Below the pieces are notes generated by a model that searched no databases, was not told the origin of the DNA, and saw only the letters and a program-made list of their open reading frames with translations. Shown piece after piece: positions 15,833 to 26,794 of a stretch of DNA of 60,548 nucleotides. This DNA comes from CAYTZH01 sp964442285 (GTDB lineage Bacteria; Myxococcota_A; UBA9160; JAFDET01): positions 1 through 60,548 of the forward strand of contig CAYTZH010000032.1 in assembly GCA_964442285.1 (NCBI GenBank), written 5' to 3'. A program made the position numbers and the translations under genes. Position 1 is the stretch's first letter; every line of letters starts with the position of its first letter.

Positions 15833-17541
15833 CGGCGCTCCTCCAGGACGGCCTCGGCGGTGAACCCCGCGGCCTTGTGCACGTCGAGGCTGTGGGACTC
15901 ACCGTCGCGGCGCCGCACGAGCTCCACCTTCCCCTCGGCGAGCCCCTTCGGGCCGACCGTGATGCGGTAGGGGATCCCCACGAGCTCGGCGTCCTTGAAC
16001 TTCACGCCGGGCCGCTCGTCGCGGTCGTCGAGCAGGGCCTCGATGCCGTCGCCGCGCAGGGCCTCGTAGATCGCCTCGCCGGTCTCCAGGGTCTTCACGT
16101 CCTTCGGGTTGAGGACGCAGACGACCACTTCGTAGGGCGCCACGGCCACCGGCCAGCACAGGCCGTTCGCATCGTTGTGAACCTCGGCGACGGCCGCCAT
16201 GGCGCGCCCCACGCCGATGCCGTAGCAGCCCATGATGCAGGGCTTCGACGCCCCGTTCTCGTCGAGCACGCGCGCGCCGAGGGCCTCGGCGTAGCGAGTG
16301 CCGAGCTTGAAGATGTGGCCCACCTCGATCGTCTTCGCCGACCGGAGCGGACTGCCACACAGGGGACAGGGCTCGCCGGCCTGCACCTCGCGCAGGTCCA
16401 GCCACTCGTCGACGGCGATGTCCCGCGCCACGTCCACGCCGGAGAGGTGGAAGTCGTCCTCGTTGGCCCCGGTGGTCATGTTGCGACGGCCCTCGAGCGC
16501 GGGGTCGGCCACGATGGGGATCCCGGTCACGCCCACGGCGCCGAGGCTGCCGGGGCTGGCACCCAGCAGCTCGCGCACCTCCTCCGGCTGGGCCGGGCGC
16601 ACCTCGCGGGCCCCGGTGGCATCGACGAGCTTCTGCTCGGCCAGGGCATGGTCGCCCCGGAGCAGGAGCAGCACCAGGCGTCCGTCCACCGCGTAGACCA
16701 GGGTCTTGATCTGCCGCTCCGCCGGGTGGCCCTCGCCGAAGTCCACCAGCGCCTCGATGGTGCGCACGCCGGGCGTGGCGAACTTCTCGGGCGCGCCCGC
16801 CCCGGGCGGGTCCTCGACGGAGGCGACCTGGGAGGTGGCCTTCTCCAGATTGGCCGCGTAGCCGCAGCTCGAGCACGAGACCACCCAGTCCTCGCCCGCG
16901 TCGCTGGCCACCATGAACTCCACGGACTCGCTGCCGCCCATGGCGCCGCTGGAGGCCTCCACCGCCAGGGTCTCCAGGCCGCAGCGGCTGAAGATGCGTC
17001 GGTACGCCTCGAAGTGACGCTGGAAGGCGCGGTCGAGCCCCCCCTCGTCGAGATCGAAGGAGTAGGAGTCCTTCATCACGAACTCGCGCACCCGCAGCAG
17101 GCCGGACTTGGGTCGGGGCTCGTCCCGGAACTTGGTCTGGAACTGGAACCAGATCTGGGGGAGCTGGCGGTAGGAGCGCAGCTCGCTCGCGAGCAGCGCG
17201 AAGATCTCCTCGTGGGTGACGGCGAGACAGAGCTCGCCGTCCTTGCGGTCGCGCAGCCGGAAGAGCTCCTCCCCCATCGCGTCCCAGCGCCCGCTGCGCT
17301 GCCAGACCTCCGCCGGGTGGAGCGACGGGAGCTGGAACTCCTGACCGCCGATGCGCTCCATCTCCTCGCGCACGACCCGCTCCACCTTCTGGCAGACCCG
17401 GAAGCCGAGGGGAAGGAGCGAGTAGGAGCCCGACATCAGCTGGCGCATGAAGCCGCCGCGCACCAGCAGCTTGTGGCTCACCGCCTCGGCGTCTGCCGGG
17501 TCGTCGCGCAGGGTGGGGATGAAGGCCTGGGACCAGCGCAC
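15829..17541 (-). CDS. proS: Prolyl-tRNA synthetase, bacterial type with editing insertion
   Basis: Enzyme of 570 residues that charges tRNA-Pro. Class II motif 1 region (GSYSLLPLGFRV), motif 2 (TKFRDEPRPKSGLLRVREF) and motif 3 (GCYGIGVGRAMAA) flank a YbaK-type editing insertion of about 180 residues (roughly 225-385), followed by the anticodon-binding domain. GTG 17541 lies 6 nt after TAGTCT (minus strand 17553-17548), which suggests a leaderless message. Length and domain order are those of bacterial-type ProS. Confidence 0.97.
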   Translation of the reverse strand: MRWSQAFIPTLRDDPADAEAVSHKLLVRGGFMRQLMSGSYSLLPLGFRVCQKVERVVREEMERIGGQEFQLPSLHPAEVWQRSGRWDAMGEELFRLRDRKDGELCLAVTHEEIFALLASELRSYRQLPQIWFQFQTKFRDEPRPKSGLLRVREFVMKDSYSFDLDEGGLDRAFQRHFEAYRRIFSRCGLETLAVEASSGAMGGSESVEFMVASDAGEDWVVSCSSCGYAANLEKATSQVASVEDPPGAGAPEKFATPGVRTIEALVDFGEGHPAERQIKTLVYAVDGRLVLLLLRGDHALAEQKLVDATGAREVRPAQPEEVRELLGASPGSLGAVGVTGIPIVADPALEGRRNMTTGANEDDFHLSGVDVARDIAVDEWLDLREVQAGEPCPLCGSPLRSAKTIEVGHIFKLGTRYAEALGARVLDENGASKPCIMGCYGIGVGRAMAAVAEVHNDANGLCWPVAVAPYEVVVCVLNPKDVKTLETGEAIYEALRGDGIEALLDDRDERPGVKFKDAELVGIPYRITVGPKGLAEGKVELVRRRDGESHSLDVHKAAGFTAEAVLEERR

Positions 17542-17557
17542 GGCCGGAGACTACCGG

Positions 17558-18421
17558 CTAGAAGGGCGTCCCGCAGCGGTGGGCGTACGCGGGGAAGGCA
17601 TCGGCCAGGCGCTTGAAGGTCGGTCCCGGTGCCGTGCCGAGCGAGCGCCCGTCCAGGCTTCGCACGGGCACGAGGCCGGCGCCGCTGCCCGTGAGGAAGA
17701 CCTCGTCCGCCGCGAAGAGGTCGAGACGGCCGAGACTGCGCTCCCGCGTCGGAATGCCGAGCTCCGCGGCCAGCTCCAGCACGCCGGCCCGGGTGAGCCC
17801 CGCGAGGGCGCCGTCAGTGGGCGGCGGGGTGGTGAGGACCCCGTCGCCCACGGCGAACACGTTGGCCACCGAGGCCTCCGCCACGCAGCCGGCGGCGCCC
17901 AGGAGCAGCGCCTCGTCGGCGCCGCGCTGCCGGGCCTCGAGCTTGGCCAGGGCGTTGTTCAGGTAGTTGAGGCTCTTGACCCGCGGGTCCAGGGCGTCGG
18001 CGGCCGGCCGCCGCAGGCTCGAGGTCACCAGGTCGATGCCGCTGGCGAGCTTCTCGGGCGGGAAGATGCGGAGGGCGTCGACGATGCAGACGATGCGCCC
18101 CCGCGGACAGGTGGTGGGATCGACCCCGAGGGCCCCCTCGCCCCGGGTGACGATGAGCCGCGCGTAGGCGTCGTCGCGGTCGAAGGCGCGCAGGCTGGCG
18201 AGCAGCGCCTGACGCACCGCCTCGAGACCGCCCGGCAGCTCGAGGCCGATGGCGCGGGCGCCGGTCGAAAGCCGCCGCAGGTGGTCGTCCAGGCGGTAGA
18301 TGCGGCGCTCGCGGATCCGGATGCCCTCGAACACCCCATCGCCGTAGAGGAAGCCGTGGTCGAGCACGGGCACCCGCGCCTGGTGGCCCTCGACCACCCG
18401 CCCGTCGATCCAGACCTTCAT
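17558..18421 (-). CDS. Class IV PLP aminotransferase (branched-chain aminotransferase-like)
   Basis: Protein of 287 residues with the fold-type IV pattern: LDHGFLYGDGVFEGIR near the N-terminus, the PLP lysine in RVKSLNYLNN (Lys149) and EASVANVFAV. The KSLNYLNNALAK stretch resembles IlvE, but D-amino-acid aminotransferases and aminodeoxychorismate lyase share the fold, so the substrate is not certain. ATG 18421 overlaps the stop of the IclR-type regulator (ATGA), so the regulator probably controls this enzyme. Confidence 0.88.
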   Translation of the reverse strand: MKVWIDGRVVEGHQARVPVLDHGFLYGDGVFEGIRIRERRIYRLDDHLRRLSTGARAIGLELPGGLEAVRQALLASLRAFDRDDAYARLIVTRGEGALGVDPTTCPRGRIVCIVDALRIFPPEKLASGIDLVTSSLRRPAADALDPRVKSLNYLNNALAKLEARQRGADEALLLGAAGCVAEASVANVFAVGDGVLTTPPPTDGALAGLTRAGVLELAAELGIPTRERSLGRLDLFAADEVFLTGSGAGLVPVRSLDGRSLGTAPGPTFKRLADAFPAYAHRCGTPF

Positions 18422-19221
18422 GCCGTCCTCCGCACCGCGCGTCCCTCGAGCCGGGCCTCGATCCGGGCCGTCGCCGCCAGCAGGGAGCGGGCGCGGGCGG
18501 GAAGATCCCGCTCCTCCAACGCCGCCGTCGGACCGGCCACCGCCAGCACGGCCCGCAGCCGTCCCCCGAGCCAGACGGGCGCCGCCACGGCGGTGAGCCC
18601 GGGCGTCCACTCGTCGCGGTTCGATGCCCAGCCGCGGCGGCGGACCTCGTCGACCTCCCGCGCCAGCGCGACCGGATCGAGGGTCCGGGAGGTGAAGCGG
18701 GCCGGCGCGGCGTCGGGCCCGACCTCGTCCGGCGCGAACGCCAGGTGGAGCTTGCCGACGGCCGTGGCGTGGACGGGCACCGTCGCTCCCACCCGGGGCG
18801 CGGCCCGGAGGAAGCCCGTCCCCTCCACCTTGGCCAGCACGTGAATCCGACCCGCTCGCGCGCCCGCCAGGAAGAGGGTCTCACCCAGCTCGGCGGCGAT
18901 CCGCTCCATCTCGGGTCGGGCGGCCTCGACCACGGGCTCGCGCTCGAGCACCCCGAGCCCCAGGGCCACCAGCCCCATCCCCGGCCGATAGCGACCCCGG
19001 GCGTCCCGCTCGACGAGCCCCCGCTGCCCCAGTGCAGTGAGCAGCCGATGGACGCTCGACTTCGGGAGCCCCAGGGCGCGGCCGAGCTCGCTCACGCCGC
19101 AGGGCCGGCTCCGGTCGTGCAGGTGGAAGAGCACGTCGATGGCCTTGTCTACGGTTCCGGCGCCGCGCGGCTCGCGGGCGTCCCGAGGGTGCTTGTTCTG
19201 ACTATCGAAACGCGGGTCCAT
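18418..19221 (-). CDS. IclR-family transcriptional regulator
   Basis: Protein of 267 residues. A winged helix-turn-helix (VDKAIDVLFHLHD, GLPKSSVHRLLTAL, residues about 24-85) is followed by the IclR ligand-binding domain (AAPRVGATVPVHATAVGKLHLAF). Regulators of this family respond to small carbon metabolites. TACCGT (19235-19230 on the minus strand) lies 8 nt before the ATG. It is the first gene of a two-gene operon with the class IV aminotransferase. Confidence 0.92.
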   Translation of the reverse strand: MDPRFDSQNKHPRDAREPRGAGTVDKAIDVLFHLHDRSRPCGVSELGRALGLPKSSVHRLLTALGQRGLVERDARGRYRPGMGLVALGLGVLEREPVVEAARPEMERIAAELGETLFLAGARAGRIHVLAKVEGTGFLRAAPRVGATVPVHATAVGKLHLAFAPDEVGPDAAPARFTSRTLDPVALAREVDEVRRRGWASNRDEWTPGLTAVAAPVWLGGRLRAVLAVAGPTAALEERDLPARARSLLAATARIEARLEGRAVRRTA

Positions 19222-19254
19222 CCATGAGAACGGTAGGGGAGTCAGCAGCCCCGC

Positions 19255-20445
19255 TCAAGCGCCCGGCAGCACACTCACCACGGCCGCATGGGCGAGCACC
19301 TCGAGCCCGTTGCCGACCGCGCCGATCTGGCTCGAGGCCAGCACGCCGAGGACCGGACGTTTGGGGAAGGCCAGCTCCAGGTAGCCCGCCTCCAGCCCTT
19401 CCACGCCGAAGAGCGCCGCCGCGCGACCGCGACAGCCGTAGTACAGGGCCAGGCCGGCCGAGGGATCCGCCAGCTCCCGAAGCAGGCGCTTCAGGTCCTC
19501 GCGCGCGGCTTCGGGCTCGCGCCAGGCGAACGCCAGCTCGTCGCCGGGCCCCACCCGTCTCGGGAGTGCGAATGCGTTCGCCTTCTCGTCGAAGCCCGCA
19601 AGCTCGTGCACGACGTACGCCCCGGCGGCCGGGAACCCCGCCGCGGCGCGGCCGCCGGGCAGCGCGACCAGCACGAACTCCGCGGCCCGGTGCAGGTTCG
19701 AGCCCAGCGGCCCGCGGGCCGCCTCCCGGTAGGCCTCCAGCGCCGGGCGCCCGTCCAGCTCGAGCACCCAGTGACCGCGGGCGCGGGTCACCGTCCGGGG
19801 GTCGCCGACCGGCTGACAGGAGTGGGTGAGCCCCTGGCGCGGGGGCGCCGCTCCACGGACGACGAGCCCGCCGACCGCGCCGCTGGCCACGGCGCGCCGG
19901 CTCCAGACGAGGGGGTCGGTCCCGGGCGCATCCGCCGCCGTGAGCCCCATGCAGGCGGCAGGAGCCAGCGCGGACTCCACGCCGTCGAGCAGCGCGCGCA
20001 GGTCCAGGCCGTAGGGATCGGCGTGGAGGAGGACCAGGTCCTGGGGCCCTGGCTCCCCGAGCGACGGCCGCAGCCGGCCGGCGATCTCCGGACCCGCGCT
20101 GCGCTCGTCGTCGCCGACGTCCGGGAGCAGGAAGGGGACGGCCTGGCATCCCGCCAGGGCGGCGACCCCGACCGCGGGACCCGACTCGTTCGCCAGCCCG
20201 CTGGCGAGCACGCCGTGAACCGTGGCGCCCACCACGGCCTCGGTCTCCAGCGCGTCGCCGACCTCGGCCACCAGGTCCAGGGCGGCCTCGGCGTGATCCG
20301 GCGTTGCGAAGACCAGGGCCGCCTCGGCGGGGGCCTTGCCCCCCGCCTCCGGTCCCGCCAGTCGACGCGCGGCCGCCCGGGCCGCCTCGCGGGCAGCCCC
20401 GCGGGCATCCGGCACGTTCGAGGCTCCCACGGCCGCGCTCAGCAC
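19255..20445 (-). CDS. FIST-domain (F-box and intracellular signal transduction) sensor protein
   Basis: Protein of 396 residues consisting of a FIST-N domain (VVGATVHGVLA, about 30-200) and a FIST-C domain (about 205-390, YYGCRGRAAALFGVEG and the closing VLGVLASSQIG). FIST proteins bind small ligands, possibly amino acids, and are often linked to signalling domains; none is fused here. GTG 20445 follows TATACT (20458-20453, minus strand) after 7 nt, the clearest leaderless-type start in the window. Confidence 0.85.
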   Translation of the reverse strand: MLSAAVGASNVPDARGAAREAARAAARRLAGPEAGGKAPAEAALVFATPDHAEAALDLVAEVGDALETEAVVGATVHGVLASGLANESGPAVGVAALAGCQAVPFLLPDVGDDERSAGPEIAGRLRPSLGEPGPQDLVLLHADPYGLDLRALLDGVESALAPAACMGLTAADAPGTDPLVWSRRAVASGAVGGLVVRGAAPPRQGLTHSCQPVGDPRTVTRARGHWVLELDGRPALEAYREAARGPLGSNLHRAAEFVLVALPGGRAAAGFPAAGAYVVHELAGFDEKANAFALPRRVGPGDELAFAWREPEAAREDLKRLLRELADPSAGLALYYGCRGRAAALFGVEGLEAGYLELAFPKRPVLGVLASSQIGAVGNGLEVLAHAAVVSVLPGA

Positions 20446-20586
20446 GGGGACGAGTATAGGTGTGGGGGCGCACAGGCTCCGCTATCCGCTATCGTGGGCC
20501 CGAGCAGCGCCCCGCTTCCTCCCTGGCGCCGCCACCCCCCTGCGAAGCGGAAACAGGGCCCTCCTCGACCACGGAGAGCGTCGGAC

Positions 20587-21798
20587 TTGGCTGACTACGT
20601 GTGCATCGAGCGCGCCTCCGACCTGGAGGAGATCGCCCACGAGCTGGCGCGCGAGCCGGTGGTCGCCTTCGATACCGAGGCCGACAGCTTCTACCACTAC
20701 TTCGACAAGACCTGCCTGGTCCAGGCCGCCACGCCCTCCCAGGTCTACCTGATCGACCCCCTGGCCCTGGGCGGCCCCTCGGAGCTGGCCCCGCTCGGTC
20801 CGCTGATGGCGTCGCCCGAGGTGCGCAAGGTCTTCCACGCCGCCGAGTACGACATCTACGTACTCAAGCGCGACTGCGGCTTCGAGTTCGCCAACCTCTT
20901 CGACACGATGATCAGCGCCCAGCTCCTCGGCTACCCCTCCATCGGTCTCTCGGCCCTGGCCGAACGCCATTTCAACGTGACGCTCCCCAAGGACGAGCAG
21001 CGCTCGGACTGGTCCGTCCGGCCGCTCAGCCAGAACCAGCTCGACTACGCGGCCGCCGACGTCCGCTTCCTGATCCGCCTGGCCGACAAGCTCGACAAGG
21101 CGTTGCGCAAGGCCCGTCGCCTCGAATGGGCCTACGAGGAGTTCGCGTCGCTCACCCGGCGCGCCTGGCCCGACCGCGAGTTCGACAAGCTCGGCTATCT
21201 GAAGATCAAGGGCGCACGGAAGCTGGCCGCCGCGCCGCTCGGCGTGCTGCGCGAGCTCTACCTGATGCGCGACAAGCGGGCCCGGGAGATCGACCGACCG
21301 CCCTTCAAGGTGCTCGGCAACCGGACCCTGCTCGAGATCGCCGCCGAGCCGCCGGAGTCCGCGGAGCAGCTCCGCAAGGTGAAGGGCGTCACCGACCTGA
21401 TCATGCGGCGCATGGGGCGCGACCTGATGGCGGCGGTGGAGCGCGGCCGCAAACGGGGCCACGGACCGATCCCGAAGGCCGAGGGCACCGGACGCCGCCG
21501 CATGGACCGACGCACCGAGCGGCGCCTCGCCGCGCTCAAGCGCTGGCGGAGCCGGCGAGCGGCCGACCTGGACATGGACCCGGGCGTGCTGTGCCCGAAT
21601 GCGGCGCTCGAGGCCGTCGCCTGGCGCGACCCGACCAGCGTGGAGGAGATCCAGACCCTGCCGGAGCTCAAGAGCTGGCTGCGGCGGGAGTTCGGTGCGG
21701 AGCTGGTGGAGGCCGTGGCGGGCGTGGTCGACGCTCCGGAGGACCCGCCGCGGGCTCGGGGCCCGGGCCGGGCCGCCTCGCGCGATCCCAGCCGGTGA
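20587..21798 (+). CDS. rnd: Ribonuclease D
   Basis: Protein of 403 residues. The DEDD exonuclease domain shows AFDTEADSF (Asp29, Glu31), HAAEYDIYVLKRD and LDYAAADVRFLIRL, followed by an HRDC domain (DRPPFKVLGNRTLLEIA) and a second HRDC-like region towards the C-terminus. It trims 3' ends of structured RNA such as tRNA precursors. I chose TTG 20587 because the family begins here and GGAGA precedes it. A TATCGT hexamer at 20490-20495 would give a leader of about 85 nt. Confidence 0.93.
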   Translation: MADYVCIERASDLEEIAHELAREPVVAFDTEADSFYHYFDKTCLVQAATPSQVYLIDPLALGGPSELAPLGPLMASPEVRKVFHAAEYDIYVLKRDCGFEFANLFDTMISAQLLGYPSIGLSALAERHFNVTLPKDEQRSDWSVRPLSQNQLDYAAADVRFLIRLADKLDKALRKARRLEWAYEEFASLTRRAWPDREFDKLGYLKIKGARKLAAAPLGVLRELYLMRDKRAREIDRPPFKVLGNRTLLEIAAEPPESAEQLRKVKGVTDLIMRRMGRDLMAAVERGRKRGHGPIPKAEGTGRRRMDRRTERRLAALKRWRSRRAADLDMDPGVLCPNAALEAVAWRDPTSVEEIQTLPELKSWLRREFGAELVEAVAGVVDAPEDPPRARGPGRAASRDPSR

Positions 21799-21832
21799 GG
21801 GTGAGCCGGACGCCGGCGAGGGTGAGCCGGAC
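21791..21832. repeat. 21-bp tandem duplication spanning the RNase D stop codon
   Basis: Two 21-bp copies (21791-21811 and 21812-21832) differ at one base. That base turns the TGA stop in copy one into CGA in copy two. Confidence 0.93.
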
Positions 21833-21853
21833 GCTTCGCGACCCACAAAAAGA

Positions 21854-21887
21854 GATCCCCCGGCCGGATGCGCTCGGCCGGGGGATC
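21854..21887 (-). terminator. Strong intrinsic hairpin, oriented for the minus strand
   Basis: A perfect 13-bp stem (GATCCCCCGGCCG / CGGCCGGGGGATC) with an 8-nt loop. On the minus strand it is followed by TCTCTTTTTG, a usable U-tract; on the plus strand it is followed by AAAATCGG, so it is a poor terminator for rnd. It could end a minus-strand transcript from 21888-22210. Confidence 0.75.
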
Positions 21888-22214
21888 AAAATCGGTCTGG
21901 TGTCTCGGAGACTCCAGGAAGGCGGGGTGCCATTGGGGGAAAGCGCCTTGCTGGTTTTCTGAGCCCGAAGCCCCCGAGACTCGGAGTTGGCCGGACGCGC
22001 GCGCCCACGTTCGTTCGGCCTACTCTTTCCAGACCGTACCTGGGTCTCAGCAGTAGCACATGGCGTGCCAAGCGGATCCGGACTACGCAACTCCCCGGGA
22101 ATCCGCGGGTTTCCGTCCATCGGGGCGGCCGGCAGAAGGACGGGCTGCTGCACCCAGTGGCGGCGGAGCCCTGCACGAATCGGCAACAATCAGCGCAAGC
22201 CATCCATCGGATTG
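21888..22214 (-). ncRNA. Candidate structured RNA region on the minus strand (hypothetical)
   Basis: This interval has no gene with host-like codon use and is less GC-biased than its surroundings. On the minus strand it holds nested complementary segments, GTCTCGG (near 21983-21977) with CCGAGAC (near 21909-21903), enclosing AAGGCG with CGCCTT, just ahead of the strong terminator at 21887-21854. It does not match the tmRNA, RNase P or 4.5S features I know. An open frame at 21886-22203 has poor codon use and I do not call it. Confidence 0.3.
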
Positions 22215-23381
22215 ATGATTCTTCAGGTGCATCGAGTTACGGCAGTGCATCCCCGGGTTGCAGCCCTGGCACTGACTGTGGCGCTGGCCGGGAACGGATG
22301 CCTCTACTTCACCGACTGGGCCCCGGGGCCGGGGATCGAGCTTCGAACCGCGCCCTCACCCAGCGACCGCGAGCGCTACTGCGCCTGGTACGGGGACGCC
22401 CATGACGGCGTGCTCTACTTCGGCGAGGCTGCGTTTTGGTCGGCCTACGCGGCCCATGGCGAGGATCCCACGGGCGACCTCCGCGAGCCCGGACCCCAGC
22501 GGATCGGCCGTTTCGACCTCGTGCGCCGGGAGCTGCTGGCCCCCCTGGACGTCACCCCCGGGAGCGGGGCGCGCTCCGGGGTCTGGGACGTGCTCGCCAC
22601 CTCCGACGGCCGGATCTGGTTCACCACCTTCTTCGAGCACGCCGGCTGGATCGACAGCGCCGGCGAGGTCCGACGCCTGCGGGCCCTGGGGACCGGCCTG
22701 AACGAGCTCGCCCCGGGCCCGGAGGGCGGCCTGCTGGTCTCCCGCTACGCGGGGGAGGACGGCGCCGACGGCAGCGTCCTGTGGCTCGACGCCGACGGCG
22801 GCCTCCGGGCCGAGCTCCCCCTCAGCCCCCTGCCCGGCTATCGGGTGGCCGCCAAGAGCGTGGCCTGGGATCCGGCCCGCCGCGAGATCTGGGTGAACAC
22901 CGATCTCCTGCCGCGGACGGAGGACACGCCCGCCGGCCACGACGTCCGCGTGCTCGACACCGAGGGGCGCGAGCTCGCCCGCAGCGCCGAGCCCGAGGTG
23001 CAGTTCATGGCCTTCGCCGAGAACGGCACCGGCTTCGCCGCCGACGTCGACGCCGCCGGCCTCTGGCTGCGGGTGATGCCGCCCGGCGCCGCCGGGCCGC
23101 CCCTGGACCGCGGCGAACGCATCCGGGTGGATCCGGACTTCGCCCGGGCCCTGGACTTCGTCCAGGACATCCAGATCGGCGCGGACGGGCGCGCCCTGGC
23201 CACGACCTGGAGCGGCGCGGTGCACGTGGTGGACCCGAGCGGGCCGCTGATCCGCACGCTCCGGCTGCCGCGGCTCGGCTCGGAGGGGATCTTCTACACC
23301 GCCGTGCCGGCCGGGCCCAGCCTCTGCGCCACGCTCTGCGACCGGATCCAGGTGGTCTGTCGGGGAGCCGGGGAGCGCTGA
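22215..23381 (+). CDS. Secreted or lipid-anchored propeller-like protein
   Basis: Protein of about 388 residues. An N-terminal hydrophobic stretch (VAALALTVALAGNGC) is a signal peptide with a weak lipobox-like cysteine. The rest has repeated short strands such as GRIWFTTFFEHAG, REIWVNTDLL and GRALATTWSG, as in beta-propellers of the SMP-30/NHL kind. No catalytic residues are recognised. ATG 22215 is used, but GTG 22227 would also leave a good signal peptide. The stop is 20 bp from the aminopeptidase start. Confidence 0.75.
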   Translation: MILQVHRVTAVHPRVAALALTVALAGNGCLYFTDWAPGPGIELRTAPSPSDRERYCAWYGDAHDGVLYFGEAAFWSAYAAHGEDPTGDLREPGPQRIGRFDLVRRELLAPLDVTPGSGARSGVWDVLATSDGRIWFTTFFEHAGWIDSAGEVRRLRALGTGLNELAPGPEGGLLVSRYAGEDGADGSVLWLDADGGLRAELPLSPLPGYRVAAKSVAWDPARREIWVNTDLLPRTEDTPAGHDVRVLDTEGRELARSAEPEVQFMAFAENGTGFAADVDAAGLWLRVMPPGAAGPPLDRGERIRVDPDFARALDFVQDIQIGADGRALATTWSGAVHVVDPSGPLIRTLRLPRLGSEGIFYTAVPAGPSLCATLCDRIQVVCRGAGER

Positions 23382-23401
23382 TCGTGTAGACTCCGTCCGC
23401 C

Positions 23402-24708
23402 GTGTTCGCCGAGCGCCGCCGCCGTTTCCTCGAGCAGCTGGGATCCGGCTCCGTCGCCCTCCTCCTGGGCGCGCGGCCGGTGACCCGCTCGGCCGACACC
23501 ACCTTCCCCTTCCGCCAGGACAGCGACTTCCACTACCTGACGGGCTTCGACCACCCGAACGCGGCGGCGGTCTTCCGGACCGACGGCGGGCCGGCCTACA
23601 CGCTCTACGTGGAGCCGAGCGCGCCGGAGGCGGAGATCTGGACGGGCTATCGGCCCGGCGTCGAGGGCGCCGTACGCGACCACGGCGCCGACGCGGCCCA
23701 CCCGATCGGGAGCCTGCAGGAGCACCTGCCTGGCCTGCTGGCCGGGATCGAACGGGTCCACCACGTCCTCGGGCGCGACACCGACGTGGATCGGAGCCTG
23801 GTGGAGCAGGTGGAGCGGATGCGGCTGCGCTCCCGGGCCGGCCAGGTCCCGCCCGACCTCATCGCCGATCCCCGGTCGATCCTCCACGAGATGCGCCTGG
23901 TGAAGGACGACCAGGAGCTCGAGATCATGCGCCGGGCGGCGGCCATCAGCGCCGAGGCCCATCGCGATGCGGCCCGGCTGGCCCAGGGCGGGCGCTACGA
24001 GTACGAGCTGGAGGCCGCCCTCGACTACGCCTTCCGGCGCAACGGCGCCGCCGGCCCCGCCTACGAGAGCATCGTCGGCTCGGGCGCGAACGCGACGGTG
24101 CTCCACTACGTGGCCAACGACCAGAAGCTCGAGGACGGGCAGCTCGTGCTCATCGACGCCGGCTGCGAGCTGCGGGGCTACGCATCCGACGTGACCCGCA
24201 CCTACCCGGTGGGCGGCCGCTTCGAGGGTCCCGCCCGCGCGCTCTACGAGGCCGTGCTGGACGCCCAGCGGGTCGCCGTCGAGGCCACGCGGCCCGGCGG
24301 AACCCTCCCCGACGTGCACCGGGCCGCCGTCCGCCGCCTCACCGAGCACCTGGTGGATCTGGGCCTGCTCGAGGGATCCGTGGACACGGCGATCGAGACC
24401 GAGTCCTACAAGGCGTTCTACATGCACAACACCAGCCACTGGCTCGGGCTCGACGTACACGACGTGGGCCGGTACACCGTCGACGGTGACCCCCGCAGGC
24501 TCGAGCCGGGGATGGTCTTCACCGTCGAGCCCGGGCTCTACGTGGCCGAGCACGAGGAGCGCGTCGAGCCGCGGTTCCGCGGCCTCGGGGTGCGCATCGA
24601 AGACGACGTGCAGGTCACGGCCGGGGGCTTCGAGGTATTGACGGCGTCGATCCCGAAGGATCCCGGCGCCGTCGAGGCGTGGGTCGAGGAAGGAAGAAGG
24701 GCGCAGGC

Positions 24709-24712
<4 letters not shown>
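23402..24712 (+). CDS. pepP: Xaa-Pro aminopeptidase (M24B)
   Basis: Protein of 436 residues that removes the first residue before proline. The N-terminal domain is followed by a pita-bread metallopeptidase domain with all five ligands: Asp252 (IDAGCE), Asp263 (SDVTRTYP), His346 (SHWLGLDVHD), Glu376 (VEPGLY) and Glu400 (VRIEDDV). GTG 23402 follows TAGACT (23387-23392) by 9 nt. Its last codons overlap the acetyl-CoA synthetase start by 4 bp. Confidence 0.94.
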
Positions 24713-26670
<1,958 letters not shown>

Positions 26671-26705
26671 GGGCCACCCCGCCAGCCGCCGCTCCCGAAC
26701 CAGAC

Positions 26706-26746
26706 ACGACGTACCCCACCCCCGGTAGCCGGGGGCGGGGCGTCGT
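26706..26746 (+). terminator. GC-rich hairpin after acs
   Basis: Arms ACGACG..CCCC.CCCCCGG and CCGGGGG.GGGG.CGTCGT pair around a 3-nt TAG loop with one bulge and one mismatch. No real U-tract follows (GCATTTGCG), so it may act as an attenuating or 3'-protecting hairpin. Confidence 0.6.
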
Positions 26747-26794
26747 GCATTTGCGTTCGGCGGGCCGACGCCGGTCGACGCGGGGGGAGCGGGC

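Noticed and set aside
21886..22203. Minus-strand open frame of about 105 codons ending at the terminator hairpin.
   Set aside because: Codon use is unlike the strongly GC-ending codons of real genes here, and the translation is rich in Cys, Arg and Ser with no family features.
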